Shown: positions 53,124 to 62,814, counted from the stretch's first letter. The stretch: 64,000 nt of DNA from Deltaproteobacteria bacterium (GCA_019313905.1 JAFDAI010000007.1:1-64000), one strand, 5' to 3'. Notes: generated by a model from the letters alone, not told the origin. A program made the numbers and translations.

Positions 53124-55052
53124 ATGGGTAAAATTATAGGAATCGATTTAGGGACAACAAATTCGTGTGTCGCTGTAATGGAAGGAAGCGATCCGAGTAT
53201 CATAGCAAACCAGGAGGGGGGCAGGACCACTCCATCAGTGGTCGCTTTTACAGATAGTGGCGAACGTCTGGTCGGACAGGTCGCCAAGAGACAGGCGATC
53301 ACCAATCCGGAAAATACCGTTTACGCGGTAAAGAGGTTAATAGGAAGAAAGTATTCGTCAAAAGAAGTTCAGTACGATATTACCATCAGCCCCTTTAAGA
53401 TTACAAAGGCGGTAAACGGCGACGCTCAGGTGACAATAAGGGGTAAGGATTACAGCACGCCAGAGATATCTTCGATGATACTGGCAAAGATGAAGCAGAC
53501 CGCCGAAAATTACCTCGGAGAAAAGATAAACGACGCGGTAATCACCGTCCCGGCCTATTTCAATGACTCACAGAGGCAAGCAACAAAAGACGCCGGAAAG
53601 GTCGCGGGGTTGAACGTCCTTCGTATAATAAACGAGCCGACCGCGGCGGCGCTCTCCTATGGCCTCGACAAGAAGGCGGACGAGAAGATAGCTGTATTTG
53701 ATCTGGGCGGGGGAACTTTTGATATCTCTATCCTCGAACTGGGTGACGGCGTTTTTGAAGTCAAATCAACCAACGGCAACACCCATCTGGGCGGTGAAGA
53801 CTTCGACCAAAAGTTGATAGATTATATAGCGGATGAATTCAAGAAGGATCAGGGAATCGATCTGAGAAGCGACAAGATGGCCCTCCAACGCATCAAGGAG
53901 GCGGCTGAAAAGGCGAAAATGGAACTCTCCTCATCCATGGAGACAGACATAAATCTGCCCTTTGTCACAGCTGACGCGTCCGGTCCCAAACATCTCAACA
54001 TGAAGCTTACCAGGGCCAAACTGGAAATGCTCGTTTCGGATCTGATAGAAAAACTTGAGGCTCCATGCAAGACCGCACTGAAGGACGCCGGGTTGAGCAC
54101 TTCAGACATAAACGAGGTTATCCTTGTCGGGGGGATGACACGTGTGCCCCGGGTGCAACAGAAGGTCAAAGAGATATTCGGCAAAGAGCCCAGCAAGGGA
54201 GTAAACCCGGACGAAGTGGTCGCGGTGGGGGCCGCCATCCAGGCCGGCGTGCTGTCCGGTGACGTGAAGGATGTGCTCCTTCTGGACGTAACGCCACTAT
54301 CTCTCGGCATAGAGACACTGGGAGGTGTCATGACAAAGCTCATCGAGAAAAATACTACCATCCCGACAAAAAAGAGCCAGATTTTCTCCACGGCCGCGGA
54401 CAACCAGCCTGCGGTGAGCATACACGTCCTGCAGGGAGAGCGCTCCATGGCGCCGGACAACAGGACACTCGGAAGATTTGAGCTTACAGGCATTCCTCCA
54501 GCACCCAGGGGACTCCCGCAGATCGACGTCGCTTTTGACATTGACGCGAATGGCATTGTCCACGTGTCCGCCAAGGATCTCGGCACCGGCAAGGAGCAGA
54601 GTATCAAGATTACCGCTTCGAGTGGACTCTCCGAGGAAGAGATAGACAATCTGGTAAAAGACGCGGAATCTCATGAAGAAGAGGACAAGAAGAAAAAGGA
54701 ACTGATAGAACTGAGAAATCAGGCAGACTCGCTGATCTACAGTGTTGAAAAAAACCTGAAAGAAATGGGCGACCAGATAGACGCCAACCAGAAATCCAAG
54801 ATAGAGGAATCCATCGTCAAACTCAGAAAGACCATGGAACAGGATGACATAGATGCCATAAAGGCCGCTCAGGAAGAGATGACTCAGGCATCGCATAAAC
54901 TGGCGGAAGCCATGTACGCGAAGGCAACAACGAAAGAGGGCGAAGGGGCAGACACAGCCGGAGCTTCGGAAGAAGGCGCACAGGCCGAATCGACAAAGGC
55001 CGATGATGACGTAGTGGATGCTGACTTCGAAGAAGTAAACAAAGATTCATAA
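53124..55052 (+). CDS. dnaK: molecular chaperone DnaK
   Basis: A 642-residue Hsp70. ATPase domain: [63 protein letters not shown]. Linker [19 protein letters not shown]; substrate domain with [20 protein letters not shown]; helical lid and the acidic tail [23 protein letters not shown] precedes the start. It has full length with no defects. Confidence 0.98.
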   Translation: MGKIIGIDLGTTNSCVAVMEGSDPSIIANQEGGRTTPSVVAFTDSGERLVGQVAKRQAITNPENTVYAVKRLIGRKYSSKEVQYDITISPFKITKAVNGDAQVTIRGKDYSTPEISSMILAKMKQTAENYLGEKINDAVITVPAYFNDSQRQATKDAGKVAGLNVLRIINEPTAAALSYGLDKKADEKIAVFDLGGGTFDISILELGDGVFEVKSTNGNTHLGGEDFDQKLIDYIADEFKKDQGIDLRSDKMALQRIKEAAEKAKMELSSSMETDINLPFVTADASGPKHLNMKLTRAKLEMLVSDLIEKLEAPCKTALKDAGLSTSDINEVILVGGMTRVPRVQQKVKEIFGKEPSKGVNPDEVVAVGAAIQAGVLSGDVKDVLLLDVTPLSLGIETLGGVMTKLIEKNTTIPTKKSQIFSTAADNQPAVSIHVLQGERSMAPDNRTLGRFELTGIPPAPRGLPQIDVAFDIDANGIVHVSAKDLGTGKEQSIKITASSGLSEEEIDNLVKDAESHEEEDKKKKELIELRNQADSLIYSVEKNLKEMGDQIDANQKSKIEESIVKLRKTMEQDDIDAIKAAQEEMTQASHKLAEAMYAKATTKEGEGADTAGASEEGAQAESTKADDDVVDADFEEVNKDS

Positions 55053-55070
55053 TCTGGAATACCTGAAGAC

Positions 55071-55104
55071 AAAAAATGCCCGGGGTTATCCCCGGGCATT
55101 TTTT
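55071..55104 (+). terminator. Rho-independent terminator after dnaK
   Basis: AAAAAATGCCCGGGG-TTAT-CCCCGGGCATTTTTT: a perfect stem with flanking A and T runs, usable in both directions. Confidence 0.93.
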
Positions 55105-55347
55105 ATGAATTTACCCCTGACAGCTGATTATTCGAGTGTATCGCTCGTTTATATTACAGAGTTCAAGCAGGAAACTCCTGAAAAAATACGGAAACAAGAC
55201 TGAAAATGAAGGCCATAGGACAGAAAGTGCTGAGAGCCGCCCTGTACCCGGAAAAAAGAAAAGAAGACCGGCAGAAACAGCATTGTAAAGAATTCGCAAA
55301 CGCGGTATAGATTGTCCTGTTCCAGCTATAAAAAAACCTGAGTCATT

Positions 55348-56037
55348 ATGAAACTGAAAAAAGAGATTAAATTCTTCTTCATCAAGTATTTTTTGACCTT
55401 TTCCGCGTATTATATCCTCAATCTGTACGCAAAAACCATAAGACTGCGTTTTGAGGGCAAAGACACGATCAAAGACCACCTGAAAAACAGCGGGCGGGTT
55501 GTTATGGCTTTCTGGCATCAGAGATTCTTTGGAGGACTCTACCTCCCCAAGACATTCCGCAGACCGATCTGTGTTATGATCTCTCAGAGCAGGGACGGGG
55601 ATTTTATTGCCGATGTTGCTGAGAGAATCGGCTGGACACCGGCACGCGGATCAAGCTCCCGTGGAGGCAGAGATGCCCTGAGAAAAATAGTCGATGATCT
55701 CATCAAAAACAGATTCGCAGTCCATGTAGTAGACGGACCAACGGGGCCCCCCTATGTTATAAAACCGGGCCTCATATCTATGGCGCAGCAATCGGGAGCT
55801 GCCATCTGTCCAACCTATTTTTTTTATGAAAACGCCTGGATATTTAACAGCTGGGATCGATTCATGGTTCCCAAACCATTCAGCAGGGTTATCGTCCGTT
55901 TCGGCCCCCTTGAGTCTGTTCCCGAAAATATGGATCCTGAAGAATTTGAAAGGATTCGCTTTCATATCGAGCAGAAAATGATAGAGGAATATGAAAAGGG
56001 AGATCGGTCCATGGCATCTTCCCGCAACTCTACATAA
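55348..56037 (+). CDS. lysophospholipid acyltransferase-like protein (DUF374)
   Basis: A 229-residue protein of the DUF374 / LPLAT-like family. AFWHQRFFGG takes the place of the HX4D catalytic box, followed by SQSRDGDFIADVAERIGW and RGSSSRGGRDALRKIV, with DGPTGPPYVIKPG further on; these are the hallmarks of DUF374. The family is thought to acylate lipid A precursors or related lipids. It is near LPS genes (lptE, gmhA). The 295 bases before it contain nothing clear beyond the dnaK terminator. It overlaps the convergent LysE gene by eight bases. Confidence 0.85.
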   Translation: MKLKKEIKFFFIKYFLTFSAYYILNLYAKTIRLRFEGKDTIKDHLKNSGRVVMAFWHQRFFGGLYLPKTFRRPICVMISQSRDGDFIADVAERIGWTPARGSSSRGGRDALRKIVDDLIKNRFAVHVVDGPTGPPYVIKPGLISMAQQSGAAICPTYFFYENAWIFNSWDRFMVPKPFSRVIVRFGPLESVPENMDPEEFERIRFHIEQKMIEEYEKGDRSMASSRNST

Positions 56038-56662
56038 AATATCTTATTCCCGATACTCCAAAATATATACCGAAAAAGATAAGCATAACGGCACAGACGC
56101 CGATAATTCCCCGATATATTCTATCGCTTATATGCTTCCTCCCCCGTGAAACAAACAGCGATACGGCGCTGTACCACAGCAGATCAGCCAGTATATGTCC
56201 TGTGAAGAAAACCGCCACGCCGATGAATCCGAATTTCATCGAAATGATAACATAACCCAGTCCGATTGTTGCCCACCATATTATCCAGTAGGGGTTTGCC
56301 AGGCTCGTCAGAATGCCCGCCACTACGGGACCGCCCCAGGCGCTTTTCCCGCTTGAAAGATCAAGTCTGAGTCGTCTTATATCTTTCAGCATATCAAAAG
56401 AGATCCAGAGCAGAACAGCGCCTCCTGCTATCCCGACAATTCCAAGCAATACGGGGTTATTGATCAAATTCGCAAACCCCAGGGTAAGGAACACAAGCAA
56501 CGATATTTCGAGAACAGCATGGCCCAGAACTATCAGGGGACCGGCGATAAAGCCTCTTTTTGTGCTTTCACTGATGGTTACGGTTAGCACCGGTCCGGGC
56601 ATCATCGCACCCGACAGGGCGATGATAAAAGATGATATGAATATGGCTGTCAGCTTTTCCAA
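56030..56662 (-). CDS. LysE/RhtB family exporter
   Basis: A 210-residue membrane protein with six predicted helices. The opening GAMMPGPVLTVTISESTKRG is the conserved N-terminal motif of LysE/RhtB amino-acid exporters, and LTSLANPYWIIWWATIGLGY is the second. The substrate, perhaps an amino acid or derivative, is unknown. Confidence 0.9.
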   Translation of the reverse strand: MEKLTAIFISSFIIALSGAMMPGPVLTVTISESTKRGFIAGPLIVLGHAVLEISLLVFLTLGFANLINNPVLLGIVGIAGGAVLLWISFDMLKDIRRLRLDLSSGKSAWGGPVVAGILTSLANPYWIIWWATIGLGYVIISMKFGFIGVAVFFTGHILADLLWYSAVSLFVSRGRKHISDRIYRGIIGVCAVMLIFFGIYFGVSGIRYFM

Positions 56663-56731
56663 GTTTCAGTTTTTCTCCGGATATTTTTGACTTAACGGCC
56701 CAGATTATGTAGTATCACTCTCCCATGGAGG

Positions 56732-57334
56732 ATGCCAGATAAAATGAACGAAAAACCCGCAGACATTCGCATTTTCAGCATTATATCCGCCCTGCTTTTA
56801 TGCGTGTTCCTGTGGGCGGGACCATGTTCGCTGCGGGCCGCGACGTCGGATCTTCATTCGCCGGAAGACGGCCGCGTGAGACTGCTCGAAGACAGTGAAT
56901 ATTTTCCCGCATTCATGAAGGCAATCCACAGCGCGAAGGATGAGATTGTCATGTCGTTCTTTTTATTCAAGACAAATGGCTACAGCAAGAGCTACACGGA
57001 CAGGCTTCTCGCCGGGCTCGTCCGCGCGGCTAATCGGGGAGTAAAGGTAAGGATTATTCTTGAGGAAGGCGCCGGCACGAGGGATTCCCAGGTCGATAAA
57101 AACAACAGGGAAACGGCCGCAAGACTGGAGGAAAAGGGTATCGATGTACATTTTGATTCTCCACACATCACTACTCACACGAAGGTAGCCGTAATCGACA
57201 GAAGATATATATTCCTGGGAAGTCACAATTTGACAAACTCCGCGCTCAAGTATAATCATGAGCTGTCTGTTTTTATTGATTCCCCATCAATGGCAATGAA
57301 AATACTAAAATATATCAACTCCCTGTACAAATGA
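56732..57334 (+). CDS. secreted phospholipase D-like protein with one HKD motif
   Basis: A 200-residue protein with a signal peptide (SIISALLLCVFLWAGPCSLRAA) and a single PLD-like catalytic motif THTKVAVIDRRYIFLGSHNLT (HxK(x)4D). Size and single motif match the Nuc-type endonucleases, which work as dimers, more than true phospholipases. Probably periplasmic. The following lipoprotein gene starts four bases after its stop, so they are co-transcribed. Confidence 0.82.
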   Translation: MPDKMNEKPADIRIFSIISALLLCVFLWAGPCSLRAATSDLHSPEDGRVRLLEDSEYFPAFMKAIHSAKDEIVMSFFLFKTNGYSKSYTDRLLAGLVRAANRGVKVRIILEEGAGTRDSQVDKNNRETAARLEEKGIDVHFDSPHITTHTKVAVIDRRYIFLGSHNLTNSALKYNHELSVFIDSPSMAMKILKYINSLYK

Positions 57335-57338
57335 GAAT

Positions 57339-59252
57339 ATGATGAGAAAGCCACAAAAGATATTATATGCCCTGTGCGCCGTGCTGATGCTGTTTGCCAT
57401 CGGATGCGCCGGCGTACCCATTCAAAGGGAAAGTCCCCGGATCGTCTTCGAAGGCATGCCTGAAGAGGTAATCCGGATATTTGACAGCGCCGATGAGGCG
57501 TTCAGAGAAAAACGTTTTGACAGGGCGATGGCCCTCTACGAAAACATACTTGAACACTTTCCATCAGGCAGAGTGGCCTTTTTGTCTCACCTGAAGCGTG
57601 GGGAGATATTCATCGCCCGCGAGGAGTACACCAGGGCGATTGAGGAACTGAACCTCATTCCCGGCGGATTTGAGGAAGACCCCATCCATGCAGAGGCCCG
57701 TTGCCGGCTCGCGCTTTCTTATTTACGACTGGGCATGAATGAAACCTCGGAAGACATCTGCAAAAAACTCCTCGGTGGAAAGGTCCCCTCTTACCTGAAA
57801 CCGGAAATAGAATCACTGATGGGTGACAACCTTGCAGAATCAGGCCAAAACAGGGCGGCCTTCGACTGGTATATGGAATCACTGAAGAGCAGACCGGGCA
57901 CAAAACTTAAAGAGTCCATAAAAAAGAAGATCGAAGACATTATCGCTGATGGGCTGTCACTCGATCAACTCCAAGAAATAAAAAAGGGTTACTGGTGGGG
58001 ATACCCCTCGGGGTATCTTCTTTACACACTCGCCGTTGCATCTTGCGATATCAGGAACTTTGAAAAGGCGGATGAATATCTGGGCAGGTTTCTCTCCGGC
58101 TACAGAGAACATCCCCTGTTCGAAAAGGGAGAGGCCCTGCACCGGAGAATTGCCGCCTTGAAACTGGTAAAACACTGCGCAGTTGGGTGCGTTCTTCCCC
58201 TCACCGGAAGATACGCCACCTATGGAAACCGGGCGCTTGACGCCGTTATTCTTGCCTCCGGCATATTTGATCCCGGGTACAGCAGTCCCATACAACTCTT
58301 CATAGAAGACTCGAAAGGTGATCCCGACACGGCCAGAGAGGCGGTAAGAAGGCTGGCCGATGAATATCACGTTATCGGCATAATAGGCCCACTCGGAAGC
58401 GCGGCCGCCTTTGAAGCTGCCAGGGAGGCCCAGGAACTGGGCGTCCCAATAATAACCCTGACCCAGAAGAAAGATATTGCCGAAACAGGCGATTATGTTT
58501 TTCGAGATTTTCTTACCGGTGACATGCAGGTAAAAGCGCTTGTTACATATTCCATCGATAACCTCGGCATAGAGAATTTTGCTATCTTATATCCCGACGA
58601 TAATTATGGAACAAAGATGATGAACCTATTCTGGGATGAGGTACTTTGGCAGGGCGGACAGATACGCGGGGTGGAATCATACAGCAGTAAGCAGACCGAC
58701 TTCGGTAAGGAAATAAAGGCATTGACCGGGTTAGACTTATCTGAAAAAGACAAAACATCCGGAGAAAAGCCGACTCCGATCGTGGATTTTGACGCGCTCT
58801 TTATACCGGACTCTTATTCCACCGTGAACATGATAGCCCCCCAGCTGGCCTTCTACGATGTCATCGGCGTACAGCTCTTGGGAACAAACATCTGGAATTC
58901 TCCTGATCTCCTGAAAAAGGACAGTAAATATCTTGAAGGAGCGGTTTTTACTGATTGTTTTTTCCTGGACAGTGCCTGCCCGGAGGTCAGGAATTTTATA
59001 GATCGTTTTTATGTCGCATGCGGCAGGGAACCGGGCAATATGGAGGCGCTCGCATACGACGCGACAAAAATAATGGCAGATCTGATAACAGAAGACAATG
59101 TAGAGACCAGAGATGATCTGAAAGATAGTCTCTCACACCTCGAGGACTATCCCGGCATAACAGGAATGACCTCATTTTCCGGGACAGGAGACGCTGGAAA
59201 AATCCTCCATATACTCTCGGTGATGAATGGTGAGATTGTTCAGATAAGATAG
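57339..59252 (+). CDS. LppC/LpoA-like lipoprotein with TPR and periplasmic-binding domain
   Basis: A 637-residue lipoprotein. Lipobox LFAIGC gives a lipidated cysteine near residue 23. Residues about 45-280 form TPR-like helices (DEAFREKRFDRAMALYENIL); residues about 285-637 form a type 1 periplasmic-binding fold (CVLPLTGRYATYGNRALDAV, IGPLGSAAAFEAA, ALYPDDNYGTKM-like, here AILYPDDNYGTKMM). This is the layout of LppC/LpoA, the activator of penicillin-binding protein 1A. Regulation of peptidoglycan synthesis is likely by family. Confidence 0.8.
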   Translation: MMRKPQKILYALCAVLMLFAIGCAGVPIQRESPRIVFEGMPEEVIRIFDSADEAFREKRFDRAMALYENILEHFPSGRVAFLSHLKRGEIFIAREEYTRAIEELNLIPGGFEEDPIHAEARCRLALSYLRLGMNETSEDICKKLLGGKVPSYLKPEIESLMGDNLAESGQNRAAFDWYMESLKSRPGTKLKESIKKKIEDIIADGLSLDQLQEIKKGYWWGYPSGYLLYTLAVASCDIRNFEKADEYLGRFLSGYREHPLFEKGEALHRRIAALKLVKHCAVGCVLPLTGRYATYGNRALDAVILASGIFDPGYSSPIQLFIEDSKGDPDTAREAVRRLADEYHVIGIIGPLGSAAAFEAAREAQELGVPIITLTQKKDIAETGDYVFRDFLTGDMQVKALVTYSIDNLGIENFAILYPDDNYGTKMMNLFWDEVLWQGGQIRGVESYSSKQTDFGKEIKALTGLDLSEKDKTSGEKPTPIVDFDALFIPDSYSTVNMIAPQLAFYDVIGVQLLGTNIWNSPDLLKKDSKYLEGAVFTDCFFLDSACPEVRNFIDRFYVACGREPGNMEALAYDATKIMADLITEDNVETRDDLKDSLSHLEDYPGITGMTSFSGTGDAGKILHILSVMNGEIVQIR

Positions 59253-59254
59253 GT

Positions 59255-59590
59255 TTATTCCACGCCTGTTGGGATAAGACACATAAAGCGAAAAATTCCT
59301 TCACTTCTATTTATCAGACAGTGTTCCTCGCCGGGCGGAATGAAGATGGTAGCCCCTTCTCCTACAGGGGTTTCATCCCCAAAGTTGTTCCTGGCCGCGG
59401 CATTCCCCTTCAGTACAAATATCTCGTGTTCCCACGGATGGTCGTGCAGGGGGCTGGATGCCCCCGGTTCCAGCTCAAATATCCTCATAATAAAATTGGG
59501 GGCGCCTTCCTGTTCTCCTATGACAACTCTTTTTTTGACGCCCTTCATCATTTCAACTGCTTCCACATCTTCATAATGACGGATAATCAC
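59255..59590 (-). CDS. cupin-domain protein
   Basis: A 111-residue single-domain cupin. GASSPLHDHPWEHEIFVLKG matches motif 1 (G(X)5HXH(X)3,4E(X)6G) with three metal-binding residues; IFIPPGEEHCLIN matches motif 2. It probably binds a divalent metal. The role, enzymatic or sensory, is unknown. It is convergent with the LppC-like gene, two bases between stops. Confidence 0.87.
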   Translation of the reverse strand: MIIRHYEDVEAVEMMKGVKKRVVIGEQEGAPNFIMRIFELEPGASSPLHDHPWEHEIFVLKGNAAARNNFGDETPVGEGATIFIPPGEEHCLINRSEGIFRFMCLIPTGVE

Positions 59591-59637
59591 GATATATTCC
59601 CTTTCTTTTCAGATCGCGTCCTGGTTCGACCGCCTGT

Positions 59638-60363
59638 TTATTCATCGTTTTTACGTCTGGAAAAAGTTTTTTTGAATTTCAACGCCGATTTTATCACACC
59701 GATAATGTTTTCAACTCCCAAGAATTCCGTGTTTATGATGAGATCGTAATTGATGGGATCTTCAATATTCACCTTGAAATACCTTCTCACCGAGTCCCTG
59801 CGCTCCGCTTCCTTCAGAACAATCCGTTGCTTTGCACCCCCTTCTGTAATATTAAACTCCTGCACCATATGGCGGACCTTCGTCTCCATGGGCGCAATGA
59901 ACCTTACCCTGAGGGTCTCGTCGGGGGGAAGAATCAGGTTGGCACCCCTGCCGATAATGATGGCACCCCCTTGCTCTCCTATGGCACCTATGACTTTTGT
60001 CAGGTGGTATACATAGTTATCCGTCAGAAGGAAACGTGTCGCTTTCAGATACACTATCCAGTTATCCAGTACATTGCGTGTCTTCTCATCCAGATGCGAA
60101 ACAACCTTCTCGCTCATTCTAACGCTTTCTGCCACTTCATGTATGATTTTGGAATCTATGATATCAAGTTTCAATTCTTTAGAGAGTCGCTGAACCAGCT
60201 CATTCACAATACTCCCCGGTTGTCTCGAGATGGTTATGACAGGCGAAGGGACTTCTTTTCCACTCTTTCTCCTCTCTTTCGATATTTCCCACTTTTTTAT
60301 CTGCTCTTCAACAATACGATTGAGTTCCATGTTTCCTATATTCATATTACCACCTTTCTTCAT
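59638..60363 (-). CDS. cytidylate-kinase-like family protein
   Basis: A protein of about 241 residues of the cytidylate-kinase-like family (PF13189 type). TISRQPGSIVNELVQRLSKEL takes the place of the P-loop; the usual GSGGxxI is GSIVNEL, so the glycines that hold phosphate are missing. GGAIIIGRGANLIL and RFIAPMETKVRHMV are conserved family segments. Two in-frame starts (60363 and 60345) each have the same AAAGGTGGTAAT ribosome site, owing to an 18-base tandem duplication. It may be a regulatory rather than a catalytic nucleotide-binding protein. Confidence 0.8.
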   Translation of the reverse strand: MKKGGNMNIGNMELNRIVEEQIKKWEISKERRKSGKEVPSPVITISRQPGSIVNELVQRLSKELKLDIIDSKIIHEVAESVRMSEKVVSHLDEKTRNVLDNWIVYLKATRFLLTDNYVYHLTKVIGAIGEQGGAIIIGRGANLILPPDETLRVRFIAPMETKVRHMVQEFNITEGGAKQRIVLKEAERRDSVRRYFKVNIEDPINYDLIINTEFLGVENIIGVIKSALKFKKTFSRRKNDE

Positions 60364-60376
60364 ATTACCACCTTTC
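60341..60376 (-). repeat. 18-bp perfect tandem duplication of a ribosome site and start codon
   Basis: TTCATATTACCACCTTTC occurs twice in a row (60341-60358, 60359-60376). On the coding strand each unit reads GAAAGGTGGTAATATGAA, giving two identical Shine-Dalgarno/ATG pairs six codons apart in frame. Confidence 0.95.
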
Positions 60377-60430
60377 CAGTTTTTTTCTCATATCACTGCA
60401 GGCAAATTTATTACAATACTCGAAGGTCTG

Positions 60431-61378
60431 TCAACACTTTTCCGGCCCGGTAAAACCACGCCACAGCGCAAGCAGACGCACCGCAACTATCGCTATCACC
60501 AGACGCGGAATCCATAGCCAGAACAGGCCTATACCAAAGGGAAGAAATAGCGCAGGATCTTCAATCACAGCATGATTAATGCCGATGGAAAGATGAAGTC
60601 TCTCCAGTTCTTCATCAGCAAGATTTCCCCTCTTTGCTTCTTCGACGATCACCGCCCCGCCATAAGCCAACCCGAACATGATGGCGGTTATCCATAGAAT
60701 GCCGACCCTCCGGCTCAATCCCATAATCTTCAGAACGGGAGAGATAAACCTGACAATATGATTTATCCAACCGAATATTTTGAGTATTTCCACCATCGTT
60801 AGCACAAACATAATGATGAAAAATATCTTTATGGCCAAGGTCCACATCACATGGTACCATTGACTGAGCATATCCGTGAACGTTTGACCGGAATGCAATA
60901 CGGTCGTCGCGGCTCCGGTGGCACTTTGCCCGGTTGTATTTATGAAGGGCGCTATGATAAGCACGGTAATGACAGCGAAGACAAGACGGAAAAGAGTGGC
61001 TTTTAGAATCCCCATGCCCGATTTCCCCTGGATTATGCCTTCCAGGATCAGGTTGTGCGCTATGAGGAGAAAAACGGCTATCAAGGTCATCTGCCCTACG
61101 TTGAGAGGAAGAACCGCCATGGAAGCAATTCCGCCATATATGCCGGTCAGCGCCCCCATAAGCAACGGCAATGCGGCAATGCCCGGAAGGCTCAAAAACC
61201 CCATAACTGGCTGAATTACGAAATCAACCCGCTCCATCCATCCACTCCACGCGAGAAGCGCAGTCAAGAAGGACACCGGAAGGATTATCTCTATCATCCA
61301 GACAAAGCCTTCCCACCCCTTGCTGATTCCTCTGGCAAGACCTTCTTTAAGTTTCCCGCTGTTTGTCTGGTAATTCAT
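60431..61378 (-). CDS. nucleoside-recognition (Gate) domain membrane protein
   Basis: A 315-residue membrane protein with eight or nine helices in the nucleoside-recognition/Gate pattern: LLMGALTGIYGGIASMAVLPLN and, in the second half, LWITAIMFGLAYGGAVIVEE are the paired signature loops. Family members include spore-maturation proteins SpmA/SpmB and nucleoside transporters. The substrate is unknown. It is separated from the cytidylate-kinase-like gene by 67 bases in the same orientation and may be functionally linked to nucleotides (weak inference). Confidence 0.82.
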   Translation of the reverse strand: MNYQTNSGKLKEGLARGISKGWEGFVWMIEIILPVSFLTALLAWSGWMERVDFVIQPVMGFLSLPGIAALPLLMGALTGIYGGIASMAVLPLNVGQMTLIAVFLLIAHNLILEGIIQGKSGMGILKATLFRLVFAVITVLIIAPFINTTGQSATGAATTVLHSGQTFTDMLSQWYHVMWTLAIKIFFIIMFVLTMVEILKIFGWINHIVRFISPVLKIMGLSRRVGILWITAIMFGLAYGGAVIVEEAKRGNLADEELERLHLSIGINHAVIEDPALFLPFGIGLFWLWIPRLVIAIVAVRLLALWRGFTGPEKC

Positions 61379-61418
61379 GGAATGAGATTCTTTATCTGAG
61401 GATCAATCAAAGATGCAC

Positions 61419-61555
61419 TCGTAAAAAGTCAAGATTGGACGGCAAAATAAAAAGCTCCAAATCCAAGGCACGCAAGGCTTGAGGAATGAGGCGTACTTAC
61501 GGTACGCCGCAGTGACAAAGGATGCAGCGGAACGCAGGAGTTGGACTTTTTACGA
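61419..61555. repeat. palindromic MITE-like repeat with 12-bp terminal inverted repeats
   Basis: TCGTAAAAAGTC (61419-61430) and GACTTTTTACGA (61544-61555) are perfect inverted ends. The interior holds CGTACTTACGGTACG and GGATGCAGCGGAACGCAGGA. A second copy, interrupted by an insertion, lies at 62490-62712, so the two copies bracket purU. Confidence 0.85.
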
Positions 61556-61560
61556 AGCCG

Positions 61561-62418
61561 TCAATCGAAGATGATGGTCTTTGAACCATAAACCAGTATC
61601 CTGTGTTCCAGATGGAGCCTGACCGCTTTCGCGAGAATGGTTCTCTCCAGGTCTTTCCCTTTGAGTTTCATGTTGTCCACCGAATCCTTGTGCGTGATTT
61701 TTATAACATCCTGCGCAATTATAGGCCCTTCATCCAGCGTTTCCGTAACGTAATGGCTGGTGGCGCCGATGATTTTCACTCCCCTGTCATACGCCTGCTG
61801 GTAGGGATCGCCACCCGCGAAGGCCGGTAGAAACGAGTGGTGTATATTGATTATCCTGCCATGATACCTGCCTACAAACTCACTGCTTAATATCTGCATG
61901 TAGCGAGCCAAGACTATCAAGTCTATCCCTTCTTTTTCCAATTCGGCAATCGTTTTCTTTTCCTGCTCTATCTTGTTTTCCGGCGTAATCGGACAATATC
62001 TGTAGGCAAGGCCAAAATGATCGGCTAGCGGTTTCATATCAAGATGATTGCTTATTACGAGGGGTATCTCCGCCCTGAATTCCCCCATCTGGTGTCTCAG
62101 TATGAGATCATGAAAACAGTAGACATGTCTGGAAACAAATATTGCCATCTTCGGCATATAATCGGAGAAATGTATATTCCATTTCATTCCGAACCTCTGC
62201 ACAAGGGGTGCGATCGCACCCTTCAGCTCGTTGCGAACGATGGTAAATCCCTCCATATCCCATTCTACCCGCATGAACAGCATATTTTCAGGTTGAACCG
62301 AATACTGGGCGGCATCCAGTATATTGCCATTATGCTTTGAGATAAAGTTGGATATCCCCGCCACAATCCCCTTTTGATCGGGGCAGGACAGCAGCAGTAT
62401 GGCTGTTGTTTTTTCCAT
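61561..62418 (-). CDS. purU: formyltetrahydrofolate deformylase
   Basis: A 285-residue PurU that hydrolyses 10-formyl-THF to formate and THF. An N-terminal ACT domain (LLLSCPDQKGIVAGISNFIS) is followed by the formyltransferase-like domain with AIFVSRHVYCFHDLI, VLARYMQILS and the catalytic region INIHHSFLPAFAGGDPYQQA, GATSHYVTETLDEGPII (Asn, His, Asp). ATG 62418 (MEKTTAIL) has AAGGAG at good distance; the track start adds 18 residues. Confidence 0.93.
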   Translation of the reverse strand: MEKTTAILLLSCPDQKGIVAGISNFISKHNGNILDAAQYSVQPENMLFMRVEWDMEGFTIVRNELKGAIAPLVQRFGMKWNIHFSDYMPKMAIFVSRHVYCFHDLILRHQMGEFRAEIPLVISNHLDMKPLADHFGLAYRYCPITPENKIEQEKKTIAELEKEGIDLIVLARYMQILSSEFVGRYHGRIINIHHSFLPAFAGGDPYQQAYDRGVKIIGATSHYVTETLDEGPIIAQDVIKITHKDSVDNMKLKGKDLERTILAKAVRLHLEHRILVYGSKTIIFD

Positions 62419-62489
62419 GATTGACAACTCCTTCCTGAGAGATTCTGTCCATATATGAAAATGGCCCTTCAAGTCAAGAAAGATGGATC

Positions 62490-62712
62490 CGTAAAAAATC
62501 CAGATTAGATGGCAAAGTAAAAAGCTTCAAATGGAGGTGCACTCCCTACAGGGTGGTGCACCTCCCGGCAAGAAACATTATATTTATATTATATCCCTTC
62601 GGGATACCCCCGGTCAAGGCGCGCAAATCATGAGGAATGAGACGTACTTACGGTACGTTGCAGTGACGAAGGATGCAGCGGAACACAGAAGTTGGACTTT
62701 TTACAAAGCCGT
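62490..62712. repeat. palindromic MITE-like repeat interrupted by an 82-bp insertion
   Basis: Second copy of the 61419 element (about 85-90% identical by eye): CGTAAAAAATC at the left, TACTTACGGTACG in the interior and GTTGGACTTTTTAC at the right. The homology is interrupted at 62533-62614. Confidence 0.85.
62533..62614. mobile_element. nested palindromic insertion
   Basis: GGAGGTGCAC...GTGCACCTCC (62533-62542, 62556-62565) forms a hairpin and TATCCCTTCGGGATA a second one. This segment is absent from the sister copy at 61419, where AAAT is joined directly to CCAAGGC, so it inserted later or was lost there. No target duplication is obvious. Confidence 0.6.
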
Positions 62713-62814
62713 CAAGAAAGGTTTGCCAAAACGTGACTGTGTGATATAACGTTTTGCGCTTACTCACAGGGGAAAGGGAGAGATGCTTTCATATCACAGA
62801 GACAGGAGATCCGG

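Larger units (their letters stand above)
62419..62814. other. intergenic region dominated by a repeat
   Basis: Holds the interrupted palindromic element (62490-62712) with its nested insertion, then a short leader for the hypothetical gene. The ORF at 62531-62749 in the track runs through the repeat and is not a gene. Confidence 0.7.

Noticed and set aside
53000-53124. CIRCE or HrcA control of grpE-dnaK
   Set aside because: No TTAGCACTC-N9-GAGTGCTAA inverted repeat was found upstream of gmhA, grpE or dnaK.
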